The translations under genes and the position numbers were made by a program. A stretch of DNA of 64,000 nucleotides from Isoetes taiwanensis (lineage: Eukaryota > Streptophyta > Lycopodiopsida > Isoetales > Isoetaceae), in contig JAJEKV010000020.1 of NCBI GenBank assembly GCA_021234155.1, positions 5,564,563 through 5,628,562 on the forward strand, in the 5' to 3' direction. Positions 22,913 through 34,869 of this stretch are shown piece by piece (position 1 is the first letter of the stretch; each line of letters starts with the position of its first letter). Below the pieces are notes generated by a model. It did not search any database. It worked only from the letters and a program-made list of their open reading frames with translations, and was not told the origin of the DNA.

Positions 22913-24788
22913 ATTTCTCATAAGCTGAACGATGCTGAACGAAATTATCCCACCCATGATCAGGAACTATTGGCAATTGTGCATGCACTTAGAGCTTGGA
23001 GACATTACCTATTAGGGAATCATTTTGAGGTGCATACTGACCATGCTAGCCTTGCGTACTTTATGAAGCAACCGAATTTGAATTTGAGACAGCGTAGGTG
23101 GATGGAATTTCTTCAAGAGTATGACTTTCAGATTAATTATAAAACGGGCAGTACAAATGTCGTTGCAGATGCTTTGTCTCGACTTCGAGCTTGTTATGCA
23201 ATAACGATGATTACAACAGATTGGTTGGATGAGGTGAAAAATACTATTGCTATAGACAATTATTTTGGACCGAAATTGAAGGAAGTACAAAGAGAAAATC
23301 TGGAGATAAAGGATAATTATAGTTTTGAACAGGGAATATTGAGATACAAATCAAGAGTTTGTATTCCTGCAATAGATCACATTAAAAAGAGGATACTAAA
23401 TGAATGCCTCACCCAGGGTTTCATAAGACATATCACAAGGTAAAAGAGAAGTTTCTTTTGGCCAGGATTAAAAGATTATGTTCGTAAGTACATCCAAAAT
23501 TGTGTGATGTGTTCACGTGTTAAGGCCGAACAGATTAGGGCACCTGGCCTTTTGCATCCATTACCTATTCCAGAAAGAAAATGGGAATCTATCAGCATGG
23601 ATTTCATAGTAGGATTGCCAAGAACACAAACAGGAAAGGATGCTATTCTTGTGGTGATTGACAGGTTAACTAAACATGCTCACTTCTTTCCAGTTAGAAA
23701 AACAATAACAGCGAAGGAAACTGCTAATATCTTTATTCATGACATTTTTCGTTTGCATGGCATTCCTACAAGTATTGTTTCAGATAGGGATCCAAGGTTT
23801 ACTAGTAACTTTTGGACTTCGTTTTTCAAGGGAGTTGGAACTCAATTGCAGATGAGCACAGCCTATCACCCAGAAACTGATGGGCAAACAGAAAGAGTAA
23901 ACAGGGTTCTTGAGGATATGTTGCGAATGTACTGTCAAGACAATCCAAAGAAATGGAAAGGATTGTTACCTTTAGCAGAGTTTGCTTACAATAATTCTAA
24001 ACAGGAATCTATAGGAATGACACCTTTTGAAGCACTTTACGGACAGGATTGTTATGCCCCAATAAATTGGTATGATCATATGGTTAAATCTGAAATTTCT
24101 AGACAAATGTTGGAGGAATATGCAGATAAAGTGCAGCTTATAAGGAGCAGGCTAGCAGAAGCACAACATAGACAGAAGCAATTTGCAGACAAGCATAGAA
24201 TACATAGAGAATTCAAGGTGGGAGACCTTGTATATCTCCGTGTTAAACCGAAGAAAAGTCAGCTCAGAATTGGGAAATGTAGCAAGCTTGCTCCAAGATA
24301 TGCTGGTCCTTTCAAAATCATTAAAAAGATGGGGAACCTAGCCTACCAATTAGAGCTGCCACCACATGTAAAGATTCATGATGTTTTTCACGTCAGTTTA
24401 TTAAAACCTTCCTTACATGATGGAGATCAAGTGCTTCCGGATTTACAATTAATCCAGGAGAATAACACCTTTGAAGTAATGCCATCCCAAATATTGCAGT
24501 ATCGGGAACGAAAGCTGCGTAGTAGAACGATCAAAGAAATCCTCATACAATGGGCAGATTACCCTATAGAGGACGCAACATGGATGGAGTTAAATGAGGC
24601 CGAAGCAAAATATGCTAAAGATTTTTCGAACTTTTTTCAATCTATATCATGCCATGGAATAAGGTTGTCTAAAAGATGTATTAAACTTGTTAAGTATAAA
24701 CAATATAGGAAGTTGTGAAGGAGTACATTTGTAAAATGTGATGTGAATTTTATTTGACGAGGACGTCGAATCTTAAAGGGGATAAGAA
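22913..24788 (+). pseudogene. Pol 3' part of gypsy element 1 (RNase H end, integrase, chromodomain-like)
   Basis: RNase H wording (HDQELLAIVHALRAWRHYL, LRQRRWMEFLQEYDF) is followed by integrase (WESISMDFIVGLPRTQTGK, STAYHPETDGQTERVNR) and a C-terminal segment (VKIHDVFHVSLLKPSLHDG) leading to a chromodomain-like end. This is typical of the chromovirus clade of Ty3/gypsy. The integrase part is one long frame of 404 codons. The element as a whole is broken; treated as a fossil. Confidence 0.85.
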
Positions 24789-26221
24789 TGTGATGTGAAT
24801 TTTATTGTGGTTGCATCTCTAAACTATATTAAATAATTAAGGGGTATGACGTGGCATAAGGATGATGTGGCAATGAAATAATTCAAGGAAGTTAGAATTA
24901 GAGAAGGAAACGTGAGAAATAGGAAGGAAGGAAGGAAGAGATCTCGGGATTAAAAGAAAAAAAGAGAGAGATAAGTAGAGATTGAAGAAGCGATGGAGGT
25001 AAGATCATACTTGATGTTTTTAAAGAAAGAGAGTAAATAATCTATCTGATACAAGATGTAGAAGAGGAGGAAAGAACCAAGAACATGCTAAATAATGCTT
25101 TTCTCTGCTTGTATCTGCTTCGGTCGGATTTCGTTTTATATTGAGAGCTCCTGAACTGAGATAAGGATTGCAATCAATATATGGTTAATTCCGAAGCTGT
25201 TGCATAAAAAGAAAACAGTATCAGGCTTGGGAAATTTGGGTCCTTAAACACTGCTGTAAATCACGAATTAATGGGTTCTCCTTGGAGCCCAAAGGCCGAA
25301 ATGGCCATTTAATCCATCTTCAGGTCTTATAGATCCCTCTGGGGATCATCTTGATGTGCAAGGCAAGCCATCGGGCTGCTGCCTGCGCTAAACAGAACCA
25401 AGGGAGGTTCTTGATGACCATCCAATCGGGTGATGCCAAGTCATCCGTTTTAAAGGAGTCATAATAAAGAAGAAATGGTTATCAAGATAACAAACTCAAT
25501 TAATGTGTATATGAAGCATTAGTATATTGGATAGGATCCTTGCTTATAAGCTAGATGTCAAGGGTTCAAACTCGGCTGAGTACATGTTTTGAATTATTCG
25601 TTTTTTTTGAATCTTAATGAAACAGTAAGCTTATTTCCTTGCCATATATGAAATTATAGTGTAATGGTTCAGACGTATTTGCAAGGCTAATGTTAAGGGT
25701 TTGAATTTGGCTAGGGACCTGATATTTTGGCATGTCAAAAAGGTCATTCTAGTTTATGCTGCAGATTAAATTTAAGTTATCTTGAGTTATTGGCTTGGCT
25801 TACGATTTTAGGCCATTATAATATTGTGCAAGATCCATTTTAATCTTAGTATTTGAGTATTTAGGTATTGAGTTATTATTAGATACCTTTGACAAGATTT
25901 TATCATGTTGCTAGCCTAGTTGCACCTTGGTCTGCCCACAACTCTCCGGGGAGACTAAGCAGAAACCGAGGCCACGAGTGCTAGTCACTCGACACTAGCG
26001 AGTGGGCACTGATGAAGCTCGCTAGTGAGGACTTGACATTGGTCATGTCAAGTTGCACCCAGATGAAGGTGGTCTCATGAGCTAGAGACCAGTAGCTCAG
26101 GGATGCCGCAACATGCTATTTTTGGGTTGTGGGTCGATATGCAGGTTATGCACCCGTGGATCCTGAGGCATTTGTGTTATGTATCTAAGTATTAATCAGT
26201 GTCGGGCGAAGGACCGTCACA
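24789..26221 (+). repeat. Right LTR of gypsy element 1
   Basis: Starts TGTGATGTGAATTTT after a purine-rich tract (AAAGGGGATAAGAA) and ends CACA at 26221, followed by the target duplication GGTCT. It contains two tRNA-like stretches with B-box-like words (GGGTTCAAACTC near 25560 and GGGTTTGAATTTGGC near 25700). Confidence 0.85.
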
Positions 26222-26226
26222 GGTCT

Positions 26227-26899
26227 CCCAGCCCCTTTTTCTTGCTGCTTGATAATCAGGATAGGACTCCAGCCAATTGCCAATATGAGGGTATGTTTGG
26301 CAATTCAATGGACCTGCAATGGATTGAAGAAAAGAGGTGATGGTAGGGTTCAGTATGATATGAATATGGAGATGGTTTTCAGATGAACCTGCAGGACAAA
26401 TGGGATCATTAGCAAAATGTGAGCTGCTGGATGGATATGTGACAACAGTTTTATGGATTTGGTAGAGATCTGAAGTATTTTATGTGGAGGAAGGACAACT
26501 CTTGGGCAGATGAGTATGGAATGTAATGTATGTATCAGGATGCACCTGCATGTGGGTGAGTAATGAGATGAATGACTGTGAATCCAGATGTTCCTGTATA
26601 GAATTCATGGCTTTGACAATGTTAGCATTTGATTTGGACCTCGACTAGATCAGAACCTGCACAAATCTTTTGCTTTTGCATCACTGGTGTGAACTAAAAA
26701 GATTAATCAATACCAAAGCTAAAAGAAAAGCTAAACACCTGAAACCCCTGCATTATTTTTTGTCTTTTTCTTTTATTTTTCTTTTTACTTTTCTACATAA
26801 TATTCAACCAAAGCAAACTAAACCTACCTACAAATTCCAAATGCTTCTCAACTAAATAAGCTCAGGGCAATATATTGTTGCCAATACCTTTTCAAATGT
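26227..26899. other. Sequence between two gypsy elements
   Basis: Non-coding by eye; it joins directly to the target site of gypsy element 1. The 3' LTR of the minus-strand element 2 may begin here, but no LTR partner is present in the window to define it. Confidence 0.3.
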
Positions 26900-29800
26900 A
26901 GAATGTTGATGGAATTTAGTAGTTCTCTGCCATCAAGCACATCTCTCAGCCAATAAGAGTCTTTTCCTGATGTGCCAATGACTTCAAAAGGCCCTTCCTA
27001 GAGATTTTCAAACTTAGATGCTATGTCTTCCCTTGCTTTATTCCATTTCAAAACTAACTCACCTGACTTCAGAGTACCTTGGAGTTTGTGAGCTGCTTTG
27101 AAAGCTGCAATATCCTTGGCCTTTTTTTATCATAACAGCATTCTCTGCTTCATACCTGTGCTCCTCAAGCTCCATCAATCGCACACACCTTTCCTTTAAA
27201 GCCTCATCCATTTCTAGATTTATCTGGTATGCCAATCTGAGTGAAGGAAGTTCCAATTCAATAGGCAACACTGACTCTATACCATAAACCAAACTAAAAG
27301 GTTTGTGTTTGGTGGATACTTTAATTGTGGTTCTATAGGCCCAAAGTGCATCATGGAGTTTTAGGTGCCAATCTTTCTTTGAAATGCTGATAGTCTTTTT
27401 CAGGGTTGACTTGAGCACTTTGTTGGTTGACTCTGTTTGACCATTGCCTTGAGGGTAATAGAATGAGCTTTTAGTGTGTTTGACCTTCAGAGTAGCTAGC
27501 AATAATGCAATTGTTTGATTGATAAACTGATTTCCTCTATCATAGACAATCTTAAAAGGAATTCCAAACCTGGCACAAATGTTTTCATGGAGGAATCTTG
27601 CAGTAGCATAGGCATTTGCTTCCCTCAAAGGAATTGCTTCAGCCCACTTAGTGAAGTAATCTGTAGCCACAAGTATGAACTGGTGTTGAGCTGAGGAAGG
27701 TGGATCTATTGGACCTATGAAATCTAAACCCCATGTTTGAAAAGGTCCAGGAGAAGTTATAGCAGTGAGGGGAGCTGGTTGCAAGGTTCTTCTGCAAAAA
27801 ATTTGGCATTTATGACAGCATTTTATAACATCATAACAATCTTTGAAAAGGGTTGGCCAAAAATATCCTGACCTCAAGATTTTCTTGACAGTTGTGTCAG
27901 CAGCAAAATGTCCTCCATATACTCCCTCGTGACATGCTTCAATAATCATTCTGGCCTCCTTATCATCAACACATCTCAGCAATACTCCCTCCTTGTCAAC
28001 CTTACACACTACATCCTCAATGAGCCTGAATTTTTTGCATTTCTCCTTAAATCTCCTTTCTTGACTGCTGCTCAAGTTCTTTGGCACTTCATTGCTTTCA
28101 AGATAATTTCTGATTTCACATTGCCAGTCCAAATCTTTTGTATGAAAAGCAACCAAGTTAGTAACAAAATCAACATCGTTCAAACCATCTTGATCTTCGT
28201 GTTCAAATAGAACATAAGGCAGATAGGCACTGAGATTTTCCACTAAATTCACAACTTTGACAGTAATATTATAGGTTTGAACTTTACAAGCCCATCTACA
28301 CAACTTTGCTTTCGGTTGTTTCTTTGCAAAAAGGAGTGACAAAGGATTTTGCCTCATGATATAAACTTGAGTTTGGCTGTTTTGTAGCAAGTGTCCCTGC
28401 CTCTCTATTAAAAACATCAGAGCTGCTGCACTCTTTTTCAATCTACGATATCTTAGCTCAGTGTCAGACCACATTTTGCTAGCAAAAGCAATAACATGGT
28501 CTTCTTGCAGCAAAGCAACACCAATTGCCTTTTTAGTAATACTGATATAAGCTTTGAAAGGCTTTTCTAGATCAGAGGGCTTCAGCAGGATAGAATTGCA
28601 GATGGCATCAATGATTTTGTCAAAGGATTCCTCACACTCTTCATTCCAATCGACCAGAATATGCTTGCTTTCACTTTTGAAAAATTTCCCAACCTTTGTG
28701 AGGTTAGAAATTGGATTCATAGTGTGTGAGAAGTGAGGGACATACATTCTCAGAAAACTAGTCATTCCGATGAAGCTTTTTACCTGTTTGAGTGTTTTGG
28801 GAGGTGTTAAATTTTTCAAAGCCTCGACCTTAGCTTTAGCCACTTGAATGCCTTTTGTGGACACTACATGCCCAAGCAATTCTCCTTTTGAGCACAAGAA
28901 AACACATTTCTTGGGATTCAAACTGACTCTCCCTTTTCTGCACAAGGCAAATAACTTAGAACATCAAAGTGACTTTTGAGGGAGGTTCCTAAGCAAAGAT
29001 CATCCAAGAAGACACGAAAAGCATTAGCAGGCATGTCTTTGAAAATTGTGTCCATAGCTCTTTGGAAAGTTGCAAATGCATTCATTAATCTAAAGGGCAT
29101 TCTTCATGGCAAATGTTCCCCATGGTGTAATGAATGAGGTCTTTGGCTGATCCTCCTCCTTTATGCTTATTTGGTTGAAACCTGAGAAACCATCTAAGAA
29201 AGAATATATGTCTTTACCTGCAACAGCATGCAAGACTTCTTCTAAAAATGGTAAAGGGTAGCAATCTTTGATGGTAGCTTTATTTAGGTCCCTATAGTCA
29301 ATGCAGATCCTTATGGTTTTATTTTTCTTTTCCACTGGGACAATGCAAGATAGCCATTCAGGGTTCACAATCTCTGCAATCACACCTGCATCTTTCATTT
29401 TATACAACTCCTCCTTAATAAGAATTAAATTCTTCTGAGTTTTTGTACCACTGGTTTCATACCTTTCTTAATTTTTATCTCAAACTCACAAATACTCCTG
29501 TCAACACCAACCAATTCATCATAGTCCCAAGCAAAAATATCCTTCCAATCATCAAAGAAATTAGCGACAAAGGTGTTTTCTTCTTCTTTGAACAAATCTC
29601 CAACATATAGAACTCTATCTAAACCTTTCTTGTTCAATTTGATTTCTTTTACCTGTTTTTCTTCACTTGCATTGATTACAGAATAGGATAGAGTTGTTGC
29701 AGGTCTTTCTTCTCCAGTTCTTCCTCCTGAATTGCTCCTTCAGCTAAGTGCTCGAGAAGAACACTTTTGCTGAGTGCATCAGCCTCACCATTCTGCTCCC

Positions 29801-31155
29801 TTGGCACATGACGGAGCCTCCAACTTTTGAAATTCTTTAATTCACACATAGCTTGATCTCTAAGTAAGATCATGTCTTCATTCTTAGCATGATATTCTCC
29901 CAATATTTGCCTGCAAACAAGTTGATAATCTCCGAAGATAACAATTTCATTAATATTCAAATTCTTTGCCTCTTGGAGACCTGCTATCAAAGCCCTGTAT
30001 TCTGCCATATTTGAGGTTATATTAGGATAAATTCTGCCTACTTTTGCAAGCAATCTACTGGAGGAATCTTTGAGAATAGCAGCAGATGAGGCCACACTCA
30101 GTCTTTTGGAAACACCACCATCAAACCATAAGTAAGCAAAATTATCATGTTTAGGCAATGCTAGCTGAATGGGGAGCTCCAAGTTGGATATTTGATTGCT
30201 TGCATTTAATTCAAATTCTCCACGGTTTGACAACAGTATTTCTTCTTCAATGAAATTTAGGGCCTCAAATTCACCTACCTTGTTGTATAATGTTACCTTT
30301 TTCTTGCCATTGGAAATGGTGCATTCCCCTTTTGACCAAACAGGCCTAGCATCAACTGTAAGGAGCCATTTCCTTCCCAAAAGCAAATCATAAATGTCTG
30401 ACTTGTCTTCTATTCCTTCAAATGCAACCACAACAAAGTTAGATGCAACAACTATACCTTCAACATCAATAGGTACATTACTGACTATTCCAACAGGATT
30501 AATCTTTGTGTTTGAGAAAGATTTTAAAACCATTGGAGCTTTCTTATCTATTTCAAGGCCACATAATCTCATGACATGATGAGGCATAACATTCAAAGGT
30601 GATCCCCCATCCAGTAGGACCTTGGTCAAGATTTTTTTTTCCCATTCTGGCAACACAAGTGAAAGCCCCTGGGTCATAATCCTCCTGAGTAAGCATGTGT
30701 TCCTCAATATGATTAGTCAGAGCAAATTCATCTTCTTTGGTCAAATTGAGCACTTTTTTCTTGTAGGCTGGAGCTATCTTAAGCAGAGTTAGCAAGTCAA
30801 CACTGATTTTAGAGTTTTTTAGCAAATACTCAAAGTCTTCACTATCTTTATCCTTTTTCAAATATTTCTGAACAGGGGAAGGAGGTACAACCATATTTTG
30901 CTCAATTTCCTTGTGTTTCACAGCATTGGCTTCATCATTGGCACGTATTGGCTCTTTTTCCTTTGCATTATTCATTCCTTTAGTATGCATAGCCATACTC
31001 TCCTTCTGTTCTTCAATTTTCTGCACAAATCTGATGGAAGCATTTTGTTCATTAGGCTTAGATTTTTCCTGCCTAGCAAAATATTCTTTCACAGTACACC
31101 TATCTTCATAATGTCCCACAGCTTTACAAAAGGCACATACAGGGCACTCCTTACC
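26900..31155 (-). mobile_element. Ty3/gypsy element 2, Tat-like, with two RNase H domains; broken
   Basis: Minus-strand parts in order: zinc knuckle (CPVCAFCKAVGHYEDRC, near 31120), protease (VLLDGGSPLNVMP), an additional RNase H (residues D in LWFDGG, E in MAEYRALIAG, D in FGDYQLVCRQI, D in NGEADALSK; about 30140-29760), reverse transcriptase (RICIDYRDLNKATIKD and following), gypsy RNase H, then integrase (TWGLDFIGPI, YYPQGNGQTESTNK) to about 27100. The integrase wording and the additional RNase H point to the Tat lineage. It carries about five breaks. The right end stops abruptly at repeat X and no LTR is recognised, so its age cannot be judged. Confidence 0.8.
29676..30707 (-). other. Protease plus additional RNase H segment of element 2
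   Basis: This continuous frame joins an aspartic protease (DGGS in place of the common DTGS) to an RNase H of the type acquired by Tat elements. All four acidic catalytic residues are visible. In well-known Tat elements (Ogre, Retand) this domain follows the gypsy RNase H; here it precedes reverse transcriptase. Confidence 0.75.
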
Positions 31156-31555
31156 ATATAGGGAGAGGAAGTTGACCTTTGACCATATGTATGACCAAGT
31201 CAAGTGGAGTTTTGTGCTTTGAGTGACATGGCAATGGCATGGCAATTGCGTGGAATGTGAATGACATGTAAAGGGGAAGTTTTGACTAAAAAAAAGTCTT
31301 CAAGGCCAAATTTGACTTGGGAGATGAAATGTAGGCATGGAACTAGAGATCTCATGAGCATTTCTACATGGCAAAGGGCAATGAGGATGTAGGATGGGAA
31401 TCAAAGGGTGTAATCACGCCAAGAACTCAAATGATAGCATCACATACCAAGAACTCTTCAAGGGGTCTTCAATTCTTCAAACTTTGCTTGATTCTCCTTC
31501 ATGCCTTGCTTGTGTGACCTTAGTCAAATGTCCTCACCTTGCTCTTCAAGTCTTC
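31156..31555 (+). repeat. Dispersed repeat X, copy 2, left piece
   Basis: Matches 20510 onward. Its left edge cuts the gag region of element 2. Its right edge TTGCTCTTCAAGTCTTC (31539-31555) is repeated at 49483-49499, where the match resumes. Confidence 0.8.
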
Positions 31556-32348
31556 TTTTTTTTTATTGAAGGCGTGTTTATATATTAATTATAAAGTATA
31601 AGTTAACAAAAGATACTATATAAGTTATCAAAAAAATACTTTTTGAAGGAATAGAATAGAATAGTTTTTTTAACGTCCACGGAGACCAATAGGTCATGGG
31701 ACCCATACAATGGGCTAGTACAATCATTACTACTAGGATTAAAAAACCCTTGCCTCGAAAGGTTTTCAAGGGAAAAACCTTTGCAGTAATGATGATACTA
31801 GACAAACAGAGATAATGACTACTGAGGGCTCAGTAATTGCAGACGTTTATCTAGAATCTCAAGTATGTATAATGCCAAGTCATGCACAGATGGTGCTCTG
31901 AGAAGTTGTGGAAGCGTGGAATGGAATGCTAAGGTCAAAAAATGATTCCGGACTATCTCAAAAGCAGGGCAACTCAGAAGAGTATGGCTTTCATCTTCAA
32001 TAACAGATGGCGGCAACAGGCACATAGTCTCGCTTCTCGCGGCAATTGCGGCCGCTCCCATCTACCTGTCTCAATCCGTAGCCTGTGGGACCCCGTGCGA
32101 ATTGATGCAATAGCTACAAGCTTGTTCCTGGACAATGAAGCAAGCAAATAAGCTTGGGGCCCTAGTGCCAAGGTGGGATTTATGTGTGCATGATAATGAC
32201 CAGTTTTCACTTGGGCCGAAGTAACTGCGTTCCATATCTTTTGAAGGGAAGTATAACCCTAGTAGGTGTGGACATAAAGTTTATAGGAAAAATTTTCAGC
32301 ATAGTTTGGAGCATGATGCAGAGACCCTGTATCACATAATTGGTCTGA
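31556..32348 (-). mobile_element. LINE 3' end with poly(A)
   Basis: On the minus strand, a C-terminal LINE ORF2 segment (SHRLRIETGRWERPQ, ARLCACC and, in a shifted frame, IEDESHTLLSCPAFEIVRNHF) is followed by a 3' UTR and a tail ending in TTCAATAAAAAAAAAA (poly-T at about 31555-31564 on plus). Abutting the 17-bp target duplication, this is the 3' end of a LINE-type insertion whose other end is at 49482. The reading frame shifts within the Cys/His segment. The RT-side wording matches the LINE inside element 3, not L1. Confidence 0.65.
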
Positions 32349-32353
32349 TGTAC

Positions 32354-34023
32354 TGTGACGCTCCCTGCTAAATATACGGCGCCCGGCCGTACACTCGACA
32401 GGAAATCCCTCGTCCGGCTCAATCAACCGCACAGGCCCTTCGTCTACCCCACACTCTGAGGTGACCTTAGTGCGGGGAGGGGACACGAAGGTGTCTTGCG
32501 CGCCCTTCCTCTATGGGCTCCTATAACAGCGGAAGCGATAAACACGTCAGAACTAGCAAAGCAATACAACATACTACCTCGAAGGGTAGTCCATCATATA
32601 TCCACAAGTACAATGAAGGTAATCATAAACCACAAAACATGAGAGCTCCTACCCATGGCTCGGACTCATAAGGAAGTCGACTGACTGAGTCATAACAATG
32701 GCGGGGCTGGCATGAGAGCCTCAAGATAGAGCAGACCGAGTCATAACAATGGCGGGGCTGGCATAAGACAAGGGCTAGGGTTGACCACTCCATCCGCCCC
32801 TCCTGTGCATACTTTGCAGATGGGCTAGATCAAGCTGTGGCATGACTCTAACCTTCCGGATACGCAATCCCATGGCATCACCCATCGGGACTACTCCAGG
32901 TTGCATCTCCCTAGTCCGACGAGGTAGGAAGGGTTACATCTCCCCTTCCCGGGGTCTAGAGGCTCCACGGGCGGCTAGAGAATCGTGGACGACACATGAT
33001 TCGCACCGTGAACCCCCAAAACAAGAGCCAAGCTGACACTTGCAACTCTTGAGAGGCAGGGCGACACCATTGCCCCGGGGAGGTGTCGGACCCATGCTCG
33101 CCCACAGTGACCGACCATAAGCCTAGCCCACTATGGGATCCCGAAGCCCCCCTTTCGGTGGGGATCCTCCCTCCATCTTGCCTCTAGCCCCGTTGTGTAG
33201 TGCTGAGTCATATCATAGCTTCCATAGCCCGGTGGGTTCCTACGCACAGGCCGCAACTAATAGGAACTAAGGGATCTACACTAGGAGCATACTACATATG
33301 GCCCTAGGCCTCTACCCCCCCTTCCCAATACAAGAGGAGCAAACATGATCAACCAACATCCCATAACATCATATCATGATAATTATAATAAGAACATCTT
33401 AACCTAATCATACATCTCTAGCTACTTGAGTTAGGGTTCCTTGATTAGGGTTCAAGATGTTAAATCAAAAGGTTCTAGGATGGCTCTACTCAAGATACAA
33501 CATACAGACCCATCTGGAGTGCTAACTTCCAGATGAACTACTATGACTCTACTCCACCTACCTGCTCCAGAAGCGCTTCCTCCCATTCCTGGCGTCTCCA
33601 TTGCTCCTTGGCCGGAGGGGTTCCAGGTCGCTCCCTCTATGATCATATACACGCTTCAGGGGCTGCTGGACCAGGCTATGCTATGACGAACGATGCTCGA
33701 AACGGGGTTTCGGGCACGCAGATGAGAGTTCAGGTGCTAAGGTCAGGGAAAAGGGTCTAGGGTTAGGGTTAGAGCCAATATAGGTGTGGGTCCACATGGG
33801 ATGCCACGTGGCACCACTAGGATGAGGCCGTGTGGCAGTTGCCCAATAGGATAAGGCCATGTGGAAAATGGGCCTTATCCTAAGGTTATCTAAGTTAAAC
33901 AATTAACTTAGATGTGCACCCCTTGCCACTTTCTAAGGCATACAAGGCTACATAGGTAGACTTGTATGGTGACGGGTCCAGGAATATACGTATTTATAGC
34001 GTATATTCCCCTGGAACGTCACA
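32354..34023 (-). repeat. 3' LTR of element 3
   Basis: Bounded by TGTGACG...CGTCACA on plus coordinates and preceded by the target duplication TGTAC. Very similar to 46321-47907. It carries two GGGTTAG-like units near 33760 that are not telomeric. Confidence 0.9.
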
Positions 34024-34039
34024 TTCTCCCCCCCCTTAG
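34024..34039 (-). promoter_or_regulatory. Polypurine tract of element 3
   Basis: The minus strand reads TAAGGGGGGGGAGAA immediately before the 3' LTR, the usual plus-strand primer of LTR elements. Confidence 0.8.
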
Positions 34040-34411
34040 GACAATGCTGTCCTCAGCATTGCGCTAAGGTGACGAGTCTACTCTATCCTGCAAAACAACA
34101 TAAGAATGTACACTTAAATTTAATTTAAACGATCAACTTCCTATTAAAAAGTTAAATGTCAAAATTTAGGCTATATTTGTACTTATACAAAATTATATAG
34201 CCTTAACAAGGTTACTTCTTATAATAATCCAAAACATTACTATAAGAGTTATTAGGGTTCATAATCTAAATTATGGTTCCCCCATCTTCTCGTAATGCGC
34301 CCTACCTCGATGCTCACTCTCACTTGCCTGCACAAGGAGCACATTACGTTAGTTTAATTAAATAAGTTTGTGGTTTTAGGGGACCACCCCCCTTACCAAT
34401 ACCTTGCACTC

Positions 34412-34785
34412 GATCATGGCCCTTTCGGATTTGAGCTAAGGACCATTTAAGATAATCCTATCATCGCCCATGATCAAGTGCTACCTTGTACTCGGTTACC
34501 CGGTGCCGAGTACCCCTAGTGCATCATGCCCCAAGGGTTTTAAGCTAGGGAACGTCTCACGATCCCATCATCGCACATGATCACTTTGACCTTCACCATG
34601 ACCCCCCTATGGCCAGGTGTGCGAGCCCCGCATCGTGGCATAGGGAGCATCCGATCGATGTCCCATCATCGCGCACTATGCCTCACTTCCTCTCTCGCAT
34701 GACCCTATTGGTCATGTGCACCTCTTGGTGCATGTTGGCCTAGAGAACGCCTTAAAGGCTTATCTCATCATCGCCTACATGTTCC
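34412..34785. repeat. Four tandem fold-back modules in the 3' non-coding part of element 3
   Basis: Words like CCCATCATCGC followed by CATGATC recur near 34457, 34564, 34662 and 34766, about 100 bp apart. Each is preceded by a partly complementary GATCATGG- or GCATCATGCC-like arm. The block lies between the chromodomain and the polypurine tract. Confidence 0.6.
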
Positions 34786-34869
34786 AAGATTCTGGCATAT
34801 GTATTCCACTAGCTAGAATACATCTGCCAGAGCTAGAGGCTAACTAAGAAACATACTAAGCTAACCTCC

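Larger units (their letters stand above)
21038..26221 (+). mobile_element. Ty3/gypsy LTR element 1 (chromovirus-like), broken, with an inverted LTR segment
   Basis: The element is bounded by TGTGATGTG... and ...CCGTCACA and by a 5-bp target duplication GGTCT (21033-21037 and 26222-26226). Parts in order: LTR, inverted partial LTR, the end of RNase H, integrase with an HHCC-type region and D-D-E core, a chromodomain-like C-terminus (QWADYPIEDATWMEL), a purine-rich tract, and LTR. Gag, protease and reverse transcriptase are not present. The LTRs are similar but differ by several indels, so it is moderately old. It is a fossil. Confidence 0.85.

Noticed and set aside
33757-33775. Telomere-like GGGTTAGGGTTAG in the LTR of element 3
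   Set aside because: Only two units, also present at the same place in the other LTR (about 47643). It is LTR sequence, not an interstitial telomere array.
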